From positions 1-52,871 of the forward strand of contig NZ_PNLV01000005.1 of assembly GCF_013823285.1 (NCBI RefSeq): a DNA stretch of 52,871 nucleotides, written 5' to 3'. The translations under genes and the position numbers were made by a program. Below the pieces are notes generated by a model. The model saw only the letters and a list, made by a program, of their open reading frames with translations. It was not told the DNA's origin and ran no database searches. Shown here one piece after another: positions 26,884 to 34,690 of the stretch (positions are counted from its first letter, which is position 1; each line of letters begins with the position of its first letter). Source of the DNA: Brevundimonas sp. Its GTDB lineage: Bacteria; Pseudomonadota; Alphaproteobacteria; Caulobacterales; Caulobacteraceae.

Positions 26884-27447
26884 TCAGACCATCCACCCCA
26901 TGTGCTCGGCCAGGATGAAGGCGCCGATGCCGACGAGGGCGAGGCCGCCCAGAAGTTCGGCGTGTTTGCCGATGCGGGCGCCCACGCGGGCGCCGATCAG
27001 CATGCCCAGGGTCGTCAGGGTGAAGGTGGTCAGGCCGATGCTGAGGGCGATGATCCAGATGTTCACGCCAAGGAAGGCCAGGCCCACGCCCACGGCGGCG
27101 GCGTCGATGCTGGTGCCCACCGCGGTGGCGATGAGGGGCATGAGGCCCCGGCGGGCCGGGGGCTGATCCTCGCGCCGGGATCGTACGCTATGCCAGATCA
27201 TGTGCGCGCCGACGCCCGCCAGCAGAATGAAGGCGATCCAGTGGTCGATCTGCTGCACCACCCCGGCGGCGATGAGGCCCAGGCTCCAGCCGATCACGGG
27301 GGTGGCCGCCTCGATCGTCCCGAAGATCAGTCCGGCCCGCAACGCCTGCGACAGCGATGGGCGATGCGCGGCGCCGCGCCCCACGGACGCGGCGAAGGCG
27401 TCGGTGGACATGCTGAGCGACAGGATGGCGACGGCGCCGGGGGTCAT
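26884..27447 (-). CDS. mntP: Manganese efflux pump MntP
   Basis: 187-aa, six-segment membrane protein of the MntP (formerly YebN/DUF204) family, which exports Mn2+. The two inverted-repeat halves each carry the conserved Asp: LSLSMSTDAFAASVGRG near the N-terminus and AVGTSIDAAAVGVGLAF in the middle. A basic cytoplasmic loop (SRREDQPPARRG) separates them. ATG 27447 with GGAG upstream is chosen over the open frame to 27585, which runs through the leader RNA. A yybP-ykoY aptamer in that leader makes Mn2+-dependent induction very likely. Confidence 0.93.
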   Translation of the reverse strand: MTPGAVAILSLSMSTDAFAASVGRGAAHRPSLSQALRAGLIFGTIEAATPVIGWSLGLIAAGVVQQIDHWIAFILLAGVGAHMIWHSVRSRREDQPPARRGLMPLIATAVGTSIDAAAVGVGLAFLGVNIWIIALSIGLTTFTLTTLGMLIGARVGARIGKHAELLGGLALVGIGAFILAEHMGWMV

Positions 27448-27473
27448 GGGCTCACTCCGCCGGACGACGAGAC

Positions 27474-27510
27474 GCGCATCCCACGCCGCCGGCGAGACGG
27501 TGGGACGCGC
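27474..27510 (-). promoter_or_regulatory. Expression-platform hairpin of the mntP leader
   Basis: On the minus strand 27510-27500 pairs with 27484-27474 (GCGCGTCCCAC with GTGGGATGCGC; 11 bp with one G-U). The left arm abuts the 3' side of the aptamer (CCAGCG overlaps it), so aptamer closure and this hairpin could be mutually exclusive. It has no T-tract, so control of translation or a Rho-type mechanism is more likely than intrinsic termination. This is inference from pairing only. Confidence 0.5.
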
Positions 27511-27625
27511 TGGTCTCGCCAGGCGGATGACTCCGCTGACCGCGCCACGCGCCGGGGCGCGAATGTGTTGACGTGGTCCCGGCACTCAAGGCGGCCGGCG
27601 GCTACTCCCCAACGGGAGCGCCTGA
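27505..27625 (-). ncRNA. yybP-ykoY manganese riboswitch
   Basis: The leader of mntP, read on the minus strand, carries the hallmark blocks of this class: TTGGGGAGTAGC (27612-27601), GTCAACA (27572-27566) and GGCGAGACCA (27520-27511), separated by GC-rich helices. The same blocks occur in E. coli mntP and alx leaders. The class binds Mn2+ and turns on Mn2+ exporters, matching the gene downstream. The boundaries are approximate. Confidence 0.85.
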
Positions 27626-27707
27626 CTAGCGCCTGAGTCCCCCGTGTTCAAGCGGGGGCGCCGCATGGGTGTTGCCATCCGGCGATTCGTCCGGTCCTAA
27701 GAAACCC

Positions 27708-28913
27708 ATGAACCCCATCGACTACGCCTTTCTCGCGGTCGCGGTGCTGCTGCTGTCGACGGTGCTGGCGGGCAGCCTGTCCAGCCGGTTCGGCCTGCCG
27801 GCCATGATCGGGTTCCTGGCCCTGGGCATGATCGCGGGATCGGACGGGCCGTTCGGGATCGTGTTCACGGACTACGCCTTCGCCCAGGTGATCGGGGTGG
27901 CGTGTCTGGTGTTCATCCTGTTCTCCGGCGGGCTGGACACCGACTGGAAGCTGGTGCGGCCGTCAGCGGGGCCGGCCCTGATGCTGTCCACCCTCGGGGT
28001 CATGATCAGTGCGGGGATCGTCAGCCTGGCGGCGGTGTTCCTGCTGGGCTTCACGGTCACGCAAGGATTTCTGCTGGGGGCGGTCGTGGCGTCCACCGAC
28101 GCGGCGGCGGTGTTCGCCATCATGCGGGGGCAGGGGGGCGGCGACCTGCGCGAGGATTTGACCGGGCTGATCGAGCTGGAATCCGGCTCCAATGACCCCA
28201 TGGCCATCTTCCTCGTGGGAGCGGCGCTTGTGCTTGTGGCGACACCCGACGCGTCCCTGTGGCCCTTCCTGCCCCAGTTCATGACCCAGATGGGGCTGGG
28301 CGCGGTGCTGGGGGTGGTGATCGGCTATGCCCTGCCGTCGCTGATCAAGCGAATGCGACTGCGGACCAGCGGCATGTCGCTGGTGGTGTCCATCGGGGCC
28401 GCGCTGCTCAGCTACGGACTGACCGCCGTGCTGGGCGGCAACGGCTTTCTGGCGGCATACATCGCGGGGATCGTGGCGGGGAACCGCGAGTATCAGGCGC
28501 GGCGCACCATCGGCGTGTTCCAGGACGGCCTGGCCTGGCTGGCGCAGGTGGTGATGTTCCTGACGCTGGGGCTTCTCGTGTTCCCCAGCCAGCTGGGCGG
28601 GGTCGCGGCGCCCGGTCTGGCGGTGACAGCGGTGCTGATGCTGGTGGCCCGGCCCATCAGCGTGTTCATCTGCCTGGCGCCGTTCAGACGCTTCGATTGG
28701 CGGGCCAAGCTGTTCGTGTCATGGGCGGGCCTGCGCGGCGCGGTGCCCATCGTTCTGGCGACCTTTCCCATCGTGGCGGGCGTGCCCGGGTCACAGACCA
28801 TCTTCAACATCGTGTTCTTCGTGGTGATCGTGTCCAGCCTCGTGCAGGGGCCGACCCTGGGCTGGGTGGCGCGCAAGCTGAAGGTCAATGCGCCGGAGGC
28901 GGCGACCGCGTGA
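27708..28913 (+). CDS. Potassium/proton antiporter, CvrA (NhaP2)-like, short form
   Basis: 401-aa CPA1-type antiporter with about 12-13 membrane segments. Family motifs: GFLALGMIAGSDGPFG, LFSGGLDTD, GAVVASTDAAAVFAIM, GLIELESGSNDPMAIFLVG (the ion-binding ND pair), GNGFLAAYIAGIVAGN, and WAGLRGAVPIVLATFP. E. coli CvrA is about 575 aa with a cytoplasmic TrkA-C/CorC tail; here the protein ends right after the membrane domain (RKLKVNAPEAATA), so that regulatory tail is absent. ATG 27708 is preferred to GTG 27669. It is divergent from mntP across the riboswitch region. K+ versus Na+ specificity cannot be read here. Confidence 0.87.
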   Translation: MNPIDYAFLAVAVLLLSTVLAGSLSSRFGLPAMIGFLALGMIAGSDGPFGIVFTDYAFAQVIGVACLVFILFSGGLDTDWKLVRPSAGPALMLSTLGVMISAGIVSLAAVFLLGFTVTQGFLLGAVVASTDAAAVFAIMRGQGGGDLREDLTGLIELESGSNDPMAIFLVGAALVLVATPDASLWPFLPQFMTQMGLGAVLGVVIGYALPSLIKRMRLRTSGMSLVVSIGAALLSYGLTAVLGGNGFLAAYIAGIVAGNREYQARRTIGVFQDGLAWLAQVVMFLTLGLLVFPSQLGGVAAPGLAVTAVLMLVARPISVFICLAPFRRFDWRAKLFVSWAGLRGAVPIVLATFPIVAGVPGSQTIFNIVFFVVIVSSLVQGPTLGWVARKLKVNAPEAATA

Positions 28914-28984
28914 GCATGCTGGACCGGCGCGGCGGCGCGCGCTATCTGGGCCGCTTCTGACATTCAGATTCTTCAGGGCCCGCC

Positions 28985-29290
28985 ATGCTCGCGCGCATCT
29001 ATCGTCCCGCCAAGACCGCCATGCAGTCCGGCCGCGCCAAGACCCGCGACTGGATTCTGGAGTTCGAGCCGGCGACGGCGCGGACCAACGACCCGCTGAC
29101 GGGCTGGACGTCGTCCACGGACATGAACGGCCAGGTGCGTCTGACCTTCGACACGGCCGAGGAGGCGGTGGCCTACGCCGAGCGGCATGGCATCCCGTTC
29201 AGACTGCACGAGCCCCAGGCCGCGCCGGTGATCCTGAAAGCCTACGCGGACAATTTCGCCCCGGGCCGAAAGCAGCCCTGGACGCATTGA
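28985..29290 (+). CDS. ETC complex I subunit, NDUFS4-like
   Basis: 101-aa soluble protein matching the mitochondrial NDUFS4 (18-kDa) accessory subunit that caps the NADH-binding arm of complex I. The N-terminal ARIYRPAKTAMQSGRAKTRDW, WILEFEP, DPLTGWTSSTDMNGQVRLTF and FDTAEEAVAYAERHGI are typical. Alphaproteobacteria usually keep it away from the nuo operon, as here. It begins 71 bases after the antiporter and is followed by a tandem repeat and tRNA-Arg. Confidence 0.9.
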   Translation: MLARIYRPAKTAMQSGRAKTRDWILEFEPATARTNDPLTGWTSSTDMNGQVRLTFDTAEEAVAYAERHGIPFRLHEPQAAPVILKAYADNFAPGRKQPWTH

Positions 29291-29297
29291 TTTGTTT

Positions 29298-29413
29298 GCG
29301 GCTACCGCGCTTCGCGCTACTTGAGCCGCGATTTTCGTTTCGGCTACCGCGCCTTGCGCTACTTGAGCCGAGATTTTTCGTTGCGGCTGCCGCGCTTCGC
29401 GCTACTTCACCCG
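29298..29413 (+). repeat. Three tandem 42-43-bp repeats before tRNA-Arg
   Basis: Units start at 29298, 29340 and 29383. Each reads CGGCT-ACC-GCGC-TTC-GCGC-TACTT, and the first two go on to GAGCCG and an ATTTT(T)CGTT spacer. In units 1 and 2 the outer CGGCT/AGCCG and inner GCGC/GCGC arms can form a hairpin; the loop changes (TTC, CTT) leave the stems intact. Unit 3 has lost the outer pairing (ACCCG). TTGCGG and TACTTC in unit 3 (29381-29408) sit where a tRNA-Arg promoter should be. Confidence 0.8.
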
Positions 29414-29424
29414 CATGCCTGACG

Positions 29425-29501
29425 GCGCCCGTAGCTCAACCGGATAGAGCATCCGCCTTCTAAGCGGACGGTTGCAGGTTCGAGTCCTGCCGGGCGCGCC
29501 A
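29425..29501 (+). tRNA. tRNA-Arg (anticodon TCT)
   Basis: 77-nt cloverleaf. The acceptor GCGCCCG pairs with CGGGCGC. The anticodon stem TCCGC/GCGGA encloses CTTCTAA, anticodon TCT. The T-arm is GCAGG-TTCGAGT-CCTGC, with discriminator G and encoded CCA. It reads AGA (and AGG by wobble), rare codons in such a high-GC genome. Confidence 0.96.
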
Positions 29502-29512
29502 GGGATCAGCGG

Positions 29513-30703
29513 TCAGGCGGCCGCCTCGGCGCCGTCCAGTTCCTGCAGACGCGCCCGGAAATTGGCGCGCTGCGGATCCATCTCGACGGCTCGACGGAAG
29601 CAGGCCATCGCGGATATCATGTCTCCACGTCGGCTGTGAATCTGCCCCGCAGCAAAGTTGGCGCGCCCGCCGATAATGGGATGGTCGGCGATTTGCGCGT
29701 AGGCGGCGACGGCCTCGTCCAGCCTGCCCATCCTCTCGATAGCGCGCGCGAGCAGGAGCCTGGCCGGCGTCAGTCCGGGGTTCAGCGCCACGGCGGCCGC
29801 CAGCGCGTTCTCGGCGTGGCTGAATTTGCCCAGATGAAGCATGCCCTTGCCATGCAGGTAGTTGGCGTAATCCGAGCGTGGATAATTGTTCATCGCGCGC
29901 TTCGCCAGGCGCGCCGCGTCGCCCCAGCGGCGTTCAACGTCGGCGCGGTGAGCGGCGTAGAGCGTTTCGGCGAATTGCTCCTCCAGTCCCCAACCGCCTT
30001 CGGGCATGCGCGGCAGATGCTGGTCGTCCAGGAAGGCGTCGATCATCGGGGCGAGGCGGCCCTTGCGGTCCAGATAGCTGACGACGCCGTGCTGCACGCG
30101 CCGAAGGGAGTCCGCGAAGACGTTCGGCAGGTCGGCGAGATTGAACGCCGAACAGAGATCAACCGGATCGCTTTCACCAGCGTAGAGGAAGATCGGGGCC
30201 TGCGCTTTTTCGACCATGGGCCTCAGATCGGGGACGGGCGGCGTGAATCCCTTCTCCATCAAGCGCTGCACATTGCCGCCGACAAGGTCCATCTGTGTCT
30301 CGCACGAGAACGCCAGGACGCGCGCGCCTAGCGGGACGCCGTGCAGGAGCGCCCCGGTTCCACCCATGGCGGCGCCGACTGTGTAGAGGCTGCGGGCGCC
30401 GAGATGCTTCGCCCAGTGGCGGAAGGAGCCGGTCACTTCGGTCCGGTCACGCCCGAGACCGTCGATCCCCGCCTGGTACCACTGGTTCCGGCCGTTGCTG
30501 ACGACGATGGCGCTGGCGTCGATGCGCCTCGCCGTTTCCAGCCACTCGAAAGAATGATCGGTCGTATTGGAGCCCGAAAAGAAGATCGCGAGCTTCTCCG
30601 ATTTCCGAGGGAAGACGCGAAACCGCGGATGATCCAGAGGCGTGGGAGAGTCTGACAAACTGGTCTCGAAGCTGGGGATGAGGTCAGGACGACGCGCTCG
30701 CAA
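29513..30703 (-). CDS. TPR protein with degenerate alpha/beta-hydrolase domain
   Basis: 396-aa protein. Residues about 25-245 look like an alpha/beta-hydrolase (LAIFFSGSNTTDHSFEWLE near the start, then SLYTVGAAMGGTGALLHG), but the nucleophile elbow reads G-A-A-M-G (Ala112 for Ser), so it is probably not a serine hydrolase. Residues about 250-390 form TPR-like repeats (YANYLHGKGMLHLGKFSHAENALAAAVALNPG, RAIERMGRLDEAVAAYAQI, FRRAVEMDPQRANFRARL). The start is TTG 30703 by frame only, with no good SD. It lies 42 bases after the GSCFA fragment on the same strand, so the two are probably one transcript. Such pairs occur near polysaccharide or surface-glycan genes; the role is unknown. Confidence 0.72.
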   Translation of the reverse strand: MRARRPDLIPSFETSLSDSPTPLDHPRFRVFPRKSEKLAIFFSGSNTTDHSFEWLETARRIDASAIVVSNGRNQWYQAGIDGLGRDRTEVTGSFRHWAKHLGARSLYTVGAAMGGTGALLHGVPLGARVLAFSCETQMDLVGGNVQRLMEKGFTPPVPDLRPMVEKAQAPIFLYAGESDPVDLCSAFNLADLPNVFADSLRRVQHGVVSYLDRKGRLAPMIDAFLDDQHLPRMPEGGWGLEEQFAETLYAAHRADVERRWGDAARLAKRAMNNYPRSDYANYLHGKGMLHLGKFSHAENALAAAVALNPGLTPARLLLARAIERMGRLDEAVAAYAQIADHPIIGGRANFAAGQIHSRRGDMISAMACFRRAVEMDPQRANFRARLQELDGAEAAA

Positions 30704-30745
30704 GGAGAGCGTCGTCGGCTCAGATCGGATGGAGGGTTGCGGGGT

Positions 30746-31174
30746 TCACCCCATGGTGCAGTGGGCCGCCTTGAAGGTCTTGACGATCCTGGAGACGATC
30801 CAGTTGTCCACATGGCGGCCGTCGTCCTCGCGCCAGCTGAATGGCGCGTTGGCCATGACCAGTTCATAGGACGGGAAGTAGGTCACGGCGTCGAAGTCGC
30901 GGGCGATGGCCCCGATGGCGGCGCGCAGGATGCTCTTGCCCTCAGTGTTCGCCGCGACGATGTCATTGTCGGAGAATGTGCGGGCCAGCGGCACGGGCGA
31001 GACCGTGAAGACGATGCGTGCGTTCGGGCGCACCTGGGTGATGATCTCAACAATGCGCCGCAGGTTGGCGTAGTTCTCCTCGTACGAGGACATGTGGAAC
31101 TCGGTCTGCTCCTCGCCGCCGCCCTTGGCGTAGCCGGGCTTCTGGCAGGCGATCTTGCCGCTCTGTTTATTCAT
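30746..31174 (-). pseudogene. GSCFA family protein, N-terminally truncated
   Basis: 142 codons corresponding to the C-terminal half of GSCFA proteins (SGNH-like, about 300-350 aa). ENYANLRRIVEIITQVRPNARIVFTVSPVPLARTF, then SILRAAIGAI and AVTYFPSYELVMA, are the conserved segments. The N-terminal part with the GSCFA motif and the SGNH catalytic block is missing. The frame starts at ATG 31174, only 38 bases from the divergent PhyH gene, leaving no room for it. This is probably a relic of a deletion or recombination; a functional short protein is possible. The residue MNKQSGKIACQKPGYA may be the old interior. Confidence 0.65.
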
Positions 31175-31212
31175 AGAGCTTGCCGCCTGATCTCTCGGTA
31201 CAGGGAAAGCCC

Positions 31213-32331
31213 ATGGCCTTCGGCGACAGGATTCTGGTTCAGGCGCGCAACTATTCCGTCCAGGTCGAGGGGCTGGCCGCGGCGGAGCTGAACCGTAATC
31301 TCGGCGAGTATCTCCCGCCCAACTATGCGGTGCGGAAAATGGCCGACGCCTATGGTGGCTACGCCCGCAAGCGCACCAACACCAACGACGAATATCTGCT
31401 GCTGCGCCAGACCTTCACCGAGACCCGGTCCAAGAGCCACCAGGTGTTCAGCTCCGTGATCGCCGACCACGTGCCGTCCGAGAAATACGCCCTGGCGCGC
31501 AGCATGTTTCAGGTCGAGGATCAGCCTGCCACCATCCGCGGCGCCGTGCGCTCGCTGCAGAAGACCGGCATGTGGAAGGCGAAATTCTCCATCCCGCCGG
31601 CCCTTGTCGAAAGTCTGCGCGACAAGGTGCTGACGCGGATCGAGACCATCCACGGCGACAAGCTGACCAAAATTCTGGAGGGCTCCCCCGAGGCTCCGCC
31701 CCAGATCAAGTCCAACTTCTCGTGGATCACCAGCTTCAGCGAGATGTACGAGGTGGCCGCCGATCCGCTGCTGCTGACCATCGTGCATCAGTACATGGGC
31801 GTGCCGCCGATCTTCGACGTACCGGTGGCCTTCGTGAACTCAAACGTGCCGGTCAGCGCCAAGGACCTGTCGGATACGGCGCAGCTATACCACCACGACA
31901 TGTACCGGCTCGGGTTCGTGAAGCTGTTCATGTACCTGAGCGACGTCGGCCCCAAGGACGGCCCCCACGCCATGATCCCCGGCACCCACCGCGAACGCCC
32001 CGACGCCCTGTGGGCCGACGGCCGCCACACGGACGAGAAGGTCGCCCAGCACGGCCTGCTGGATCAGGAAGCGCGCATCACGGGGCCTTCAGGAACGCTG
32101 TTCCTGGTGGACACCAGCGCCCTGCACAAGGGCGTCCACCCTGAAGAGAACTATCGCGTTCTGGCCCAGGTCCAGTACGCCAACTCCCTGTTCGGCCATC
32201 CGATCGCCGATGCGGAACGTCCCTTCACCGCCGCGCGCAAGTCGGAGAACCCCGATGTGCTGGCCGCCGGGGACCTGGTGAAGACCTATGCCGAGAAAGT
32301 CGGCGTGCGGTTCATGCAGGGGATGATCTGA
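31213..32331 (+). CDS. Phytanoyl-CoA dioxygenase (PhyH) family protein
   Basis: 372-aa Fe(II)/2-oxoglutarate oxygenase of the PhyH superfamily. The 2-His-1-Asp triad is visible as HHD in LYHHDMYRLGFVKLFMYL (His-x-Asp) and the distal His in VDTSALHKGVHP, with the 2OG-binding Arg in NYRVLAQVQ. GPHAMIPGTHRERPDALW lies between. The substrate is unknown; neighbours suggest modification of a surface or secondary metabolite. AGGGAAA four bases before ATG 31213 fixes the start over 31180. The last 20 bases overlap metC. It is divergent from the truncated GSCFA gene. Confidence 0.85.
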   Translation: MAFGDRILVQARNYSVQVEGLAAAELNRNLGEYLPPNYAVRKMADAYGGYARKRTNTNDEYLLLRQTFTETRSKSHQVFSSVIADHVPSEKYALARSMFQVEDQPATIRGAVRSLQKTGMWKAKFSIPPALVESLRDKVLTRIETIHGDKLTKILEGSPEAPPQIKSNFSWITSFSEMYEVAADPLLLTIVHQYMGVPPIFDVPVAFVNSNVPVSAKDLSDTAQLYHHDMYRLGFVKLFMYLSDVGPKDGPHAMIPGTHRERPDALWADGRHTDEKVAQHGLLDQEARITGPSGTLFLVDTSALHKGVHPEENYRVLAQVQYANSLFGHPIADAERPFTAARKSENPDVLAAGDLVKTYAEKVGVRFMQGMI

Positions 32332-33493
32332 CGGCCCACGCCTTCAACGCCTGCTCCAGATCGGCGATCAGGTCGGCGGGGTCCTCCAGGCCGACGTGCA
32401 GGCGGATCAGCGGGCCTTCCAGCGCCGGGGCGTGGCGGCGGATGGGCAGTTGCGGGGTCTCGTGGGTGGCCAGGCTTTCGAAGCCGCCCCAGGAATAGCC
32501 GAGGCCGAACAGGGTCAGGGCGTCCAGCACGGCTTCGGCTTCGGCCTCTGTCCCGCCCCTGAGCACCACACCCATCAGGCCCGCCGCGCCGGCATAGTCG
32601 CGGGTCCAGAGGTCATGGCCCACTGAGCCGGGAAGGGGCGGGTAGAGCACGCGGGCGACCTCTGGCCGGTTCTGCAGCCATTGCGCGACCTGCAAGGCCG
32701 AGCGCGCGTGTTCGGCCATGCGCAGGGGCAGGGTGCGCAGACCGCGCAGCGCCAGCCAGGCCTCGTCCGGCGCGGTGTGCCAGCCCATGTCCTCAATGGT
32801 GTTGAAGATCGCCTTGCCGAGGCGCGCGTCGGCCACGGCGATTGCGCCCATCAACAGGTCGGAGTGGCCCGCCGCATATTTGCTGACCGCCTGGACGCTG
32901 ACGTCCACGCCGTGCGCCAGCGGCCGGAAGGCCAGCCCGGCGGCCCAGGTGTTGTCCATGACCGTCAGCACGCCCCTGTCCCGCGCCGCGGCGGCGACGG
33001 CCGGGACGTCGATCATCTCGAAGGTCAGGGAGGCGGGGGACTCGATCAGCAGCAGCTTCGCCCCGTCCAGTGCGGCGATGATCTGGTCTGTCGCCGCGTC
33101 GGCGGGATGATAGCGCGTCGTGACGCCGCGGGCGGACAGGTGACGGTCCAGAAACCGGCGACTGGGGCCATAGACCGCGTCTGTGGCGACCACGGTGTCC
33201 CCGGGGCGCGTCAGGGCCAGGATGGGAATGGTGATGGCGGCCAGGCCCGTGGGGGTGAGCCAGGCGTCGGCGGCGCCCTCCAACTCGGCGATCAGGGCGC
33301 GCAGCTCATGCTGAACCGTCATGCCGTCGATGCCGTAGACCGGCCCCAGGGACGGGTCCCGCAGGGTCGCGGCGCCGGGGTTCAGAAGGGTCGACGCCCG
33401 CTCGATGGGCGGGTTGACCGGGCGACGACCCTCCGAGGGTTTTCGGGTCGCCGAACGGATCAGGCGGGTGCGGTCGGAAGGGGATCGGCTCAT
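32312..33493 (-). CDS. metC: Cystathionine beta-lyase
   Basis: PLP-dependent Cys/Met metabolism enzyme (393 aa) that cleaves cystathionine to homocysteine, pyruvate and ammonia, in methionine synthesis; many also cleave cystine. The PLP lysine is Lys205 in VSVQAVSKYAAGHSDLLMG and the pyridine-contacting Asp180 in VMDNTWAAGL. The VYGIDGMTVQHELRALIAELEGA and WGGFESLA segments favour a beta-lyase over a gamma-synthase. ATG 33493 gives the usual N-terminus. It is divergent from the amino-acid-binding lipoprotein and overlaps phyH by 20 bases at the 3' end. Confidence 0.9.
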   Translation of the reverse strand: MSRSPSDRTRLIRSATRKPSEGRRPVNPPIERASTLLNPGAATLRDPSLGPVYGIDGMTVQHELRALIAELEGAADAWLTPTGLAAITIPILALTRPGDTVVATDAVYGPSRRFLDRHLSARGVTTRYHPADAATDQIIAALDGAKLLLIESPASLTFEMIDVPAVAAAARDRGVLTVMDNTWAAGLAFRPLAHGVDVSVQAVSKYAAGHSDLLMGAIAVADARLGKAIFNTIEDMGWHTAPDEAWLALRGLRTLPLRMAEHARSALQVAQWLQNRPEVARVLYPPLPGSVGHDLWTRDYAGAAGLMGVVLRGGTEAEAEAVLDALTLFGLGYSWGGFESLATHETPQLPIRRHAPALEGPLIRLHVGLEDPADLIADLEQALKAWAVRSSPA

Positions 33494-33589
33494 GGAATGC
33501 GCCCGTCTGCCGGTGAAAGGCGCCTCGCGGGTTGCGGAGGCATGCCAAAGGCTTCTAACACCACATGCACGGTTCAGACGAAGGCGAGG

Positions 33590-34690
33590 ATGATGATCGC
33601 GCGCGCAATCCGGGCGGGGCTGATGACGGGGCTGCTTGTGCTGACGGCCTGCGGCGACGGCAGGCCCGACCGTGAGGCCGCCGATCAGGCGCCCGACGCG
33701 CCCCTGGCCGCCGAAGAGGCCGCCGAGCCCAGCGTGACCCTGGCGGCGGTTCGGGCACGGGGGCGGTTGAACTGCGGGGTGCATGAGGGCCTGGTGGGTT
33801 TCGCCTATACCGACAATCGCGGGCAATGGCGCGGATTTGACGTGGATTTCTGCCGCGCCACGGCGGCGGCGGTGCTGGGTGATCCGGACGCCGTGCGATT
33901 TGTGCCCCTCGCCATCGGCGACCGGTTCGAGGCTCTGGCCGACGGGCGCATCGACGTGCTGTGGCGCAACACCTCATGGACCATGGGGCGCGACGCCGGC
34001 GAACGTATGGAGTTCGTGGGGGTCAACTATTACGACGGCCAGGGCTTTCTGGTGCGGCGCTCGCTGGCCCTGACCAGTGCGGCCGAGCTGGACGGGGCGC
34101 GCATCTGTGTTCAGTCCGACTCAACCACGGCCCTCAACCTTCGGGATTATTTCGCGGTCAGAAACCTGCGCTATGAGCCCGTCATGGCCGTCAGCGAGGA
34201 GCAGGCGCGCGAGGCCTATGTGGCCGAGGACTGCGACGCCTTCACCGGGGACGTGTCGGCCTTGGCGGCGGCGCGGACCATGCTGGGCAACCCCCAGGCC
34301 CACGCCATCCTGCCGGACGTGATCTCCAAGGAGCCGCTTGGCCCGGTGGTCCGCCGCGGCGACGACCAGTGGGCCGACATCGTGCGCTGGACCCTGAACG
34401 CCCTGATCCTCGCCGAGGAGCTGGGCGTGACGCAGGACAATGTGGACGAACTGGCCGAGAACTCGCCGGATCCCAGGATTCAGCGGCTGCTGGGCGCCCG
34501 GGACGGGTTCGGATCCATGATGGGGCTGTCGGACGCCTGGGCCCATGACGCCATCGCGGGGGTCGGGAACTATGGCGAGATCTTCGACCGCAATCTGGGG
34601 GCGCGCTCGCCCCTTAATCTGGCCCGGGGCCTCAATGCGCGCTGGAACGCCAACCCGCGGGGTCTGATGTACGGGCTTCCGATCCGCTAG
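33590..34690 (+). CDS. Amino-acid ABC transporter substrate-binding lipoprotein
   Basis: 366-aa type 3 solute-binding protein similar to AapJ/BztA (general L-amino acid binding). The signal peptide ends in a lipobox, LTAC, with lipidated Cys21 (LLVLTACGDG). Bilobed family motifs: RGRLNCGVHEGLVGFAYTD, WRGFDVDFCRATAAAVLGD, VLWRNTSWTMGRDAGERMEF, ARICVQSDSTTALNLRDYF and DAFTGDVSALAAAR. No permease or ATPase gene is adjacent, so it is an orphan binding protein. ATG 33590 is followed by a second ATG. Neighbours metC and sseA both handle sulphur amino acids, so cystine or a related ligand is worth considering. Its stop overlaps the sseA stop in CTAG. Confidence 0.88.
   Translation: MMIARAIRAGLMTGLLVLTACGDGRPDREAADQAPDAPLAAEEAAEPSVTLAAVRARGRLNCGVHEGLVGFAYTDNRGQWRGFDVDFCRATAAAVLGDPDAVRFVPLAIGDRFEALADGRIDVLWRNTSWTMGRDAGERMEFVGVNYYDGQGFLVRRSLALTSAAELDGARICVQSDSTTALNLRDYFAVRNLRYEPVMAVSEEQAREAYVAEDCDAFTGDVSALAAARTMLGNPQAHAILPDVISKEPLGPVVRRGDDQWADIVRWTLNALILAEELGVTQDNVDELAENSPDPRIQRLLGARDGFGSMMGLSDAWAHDAIAGVGNYGEIFDRNLGARSPLNLARGLNARWNANPRGLMYGLPIR

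Noticed and set aside
28910..28960. 16-codon frame MSMLDRRGGARYLGRF overlapping the antiporter stop
   Set aside because: Too short, no SD evidence and no known family; chance is likely.
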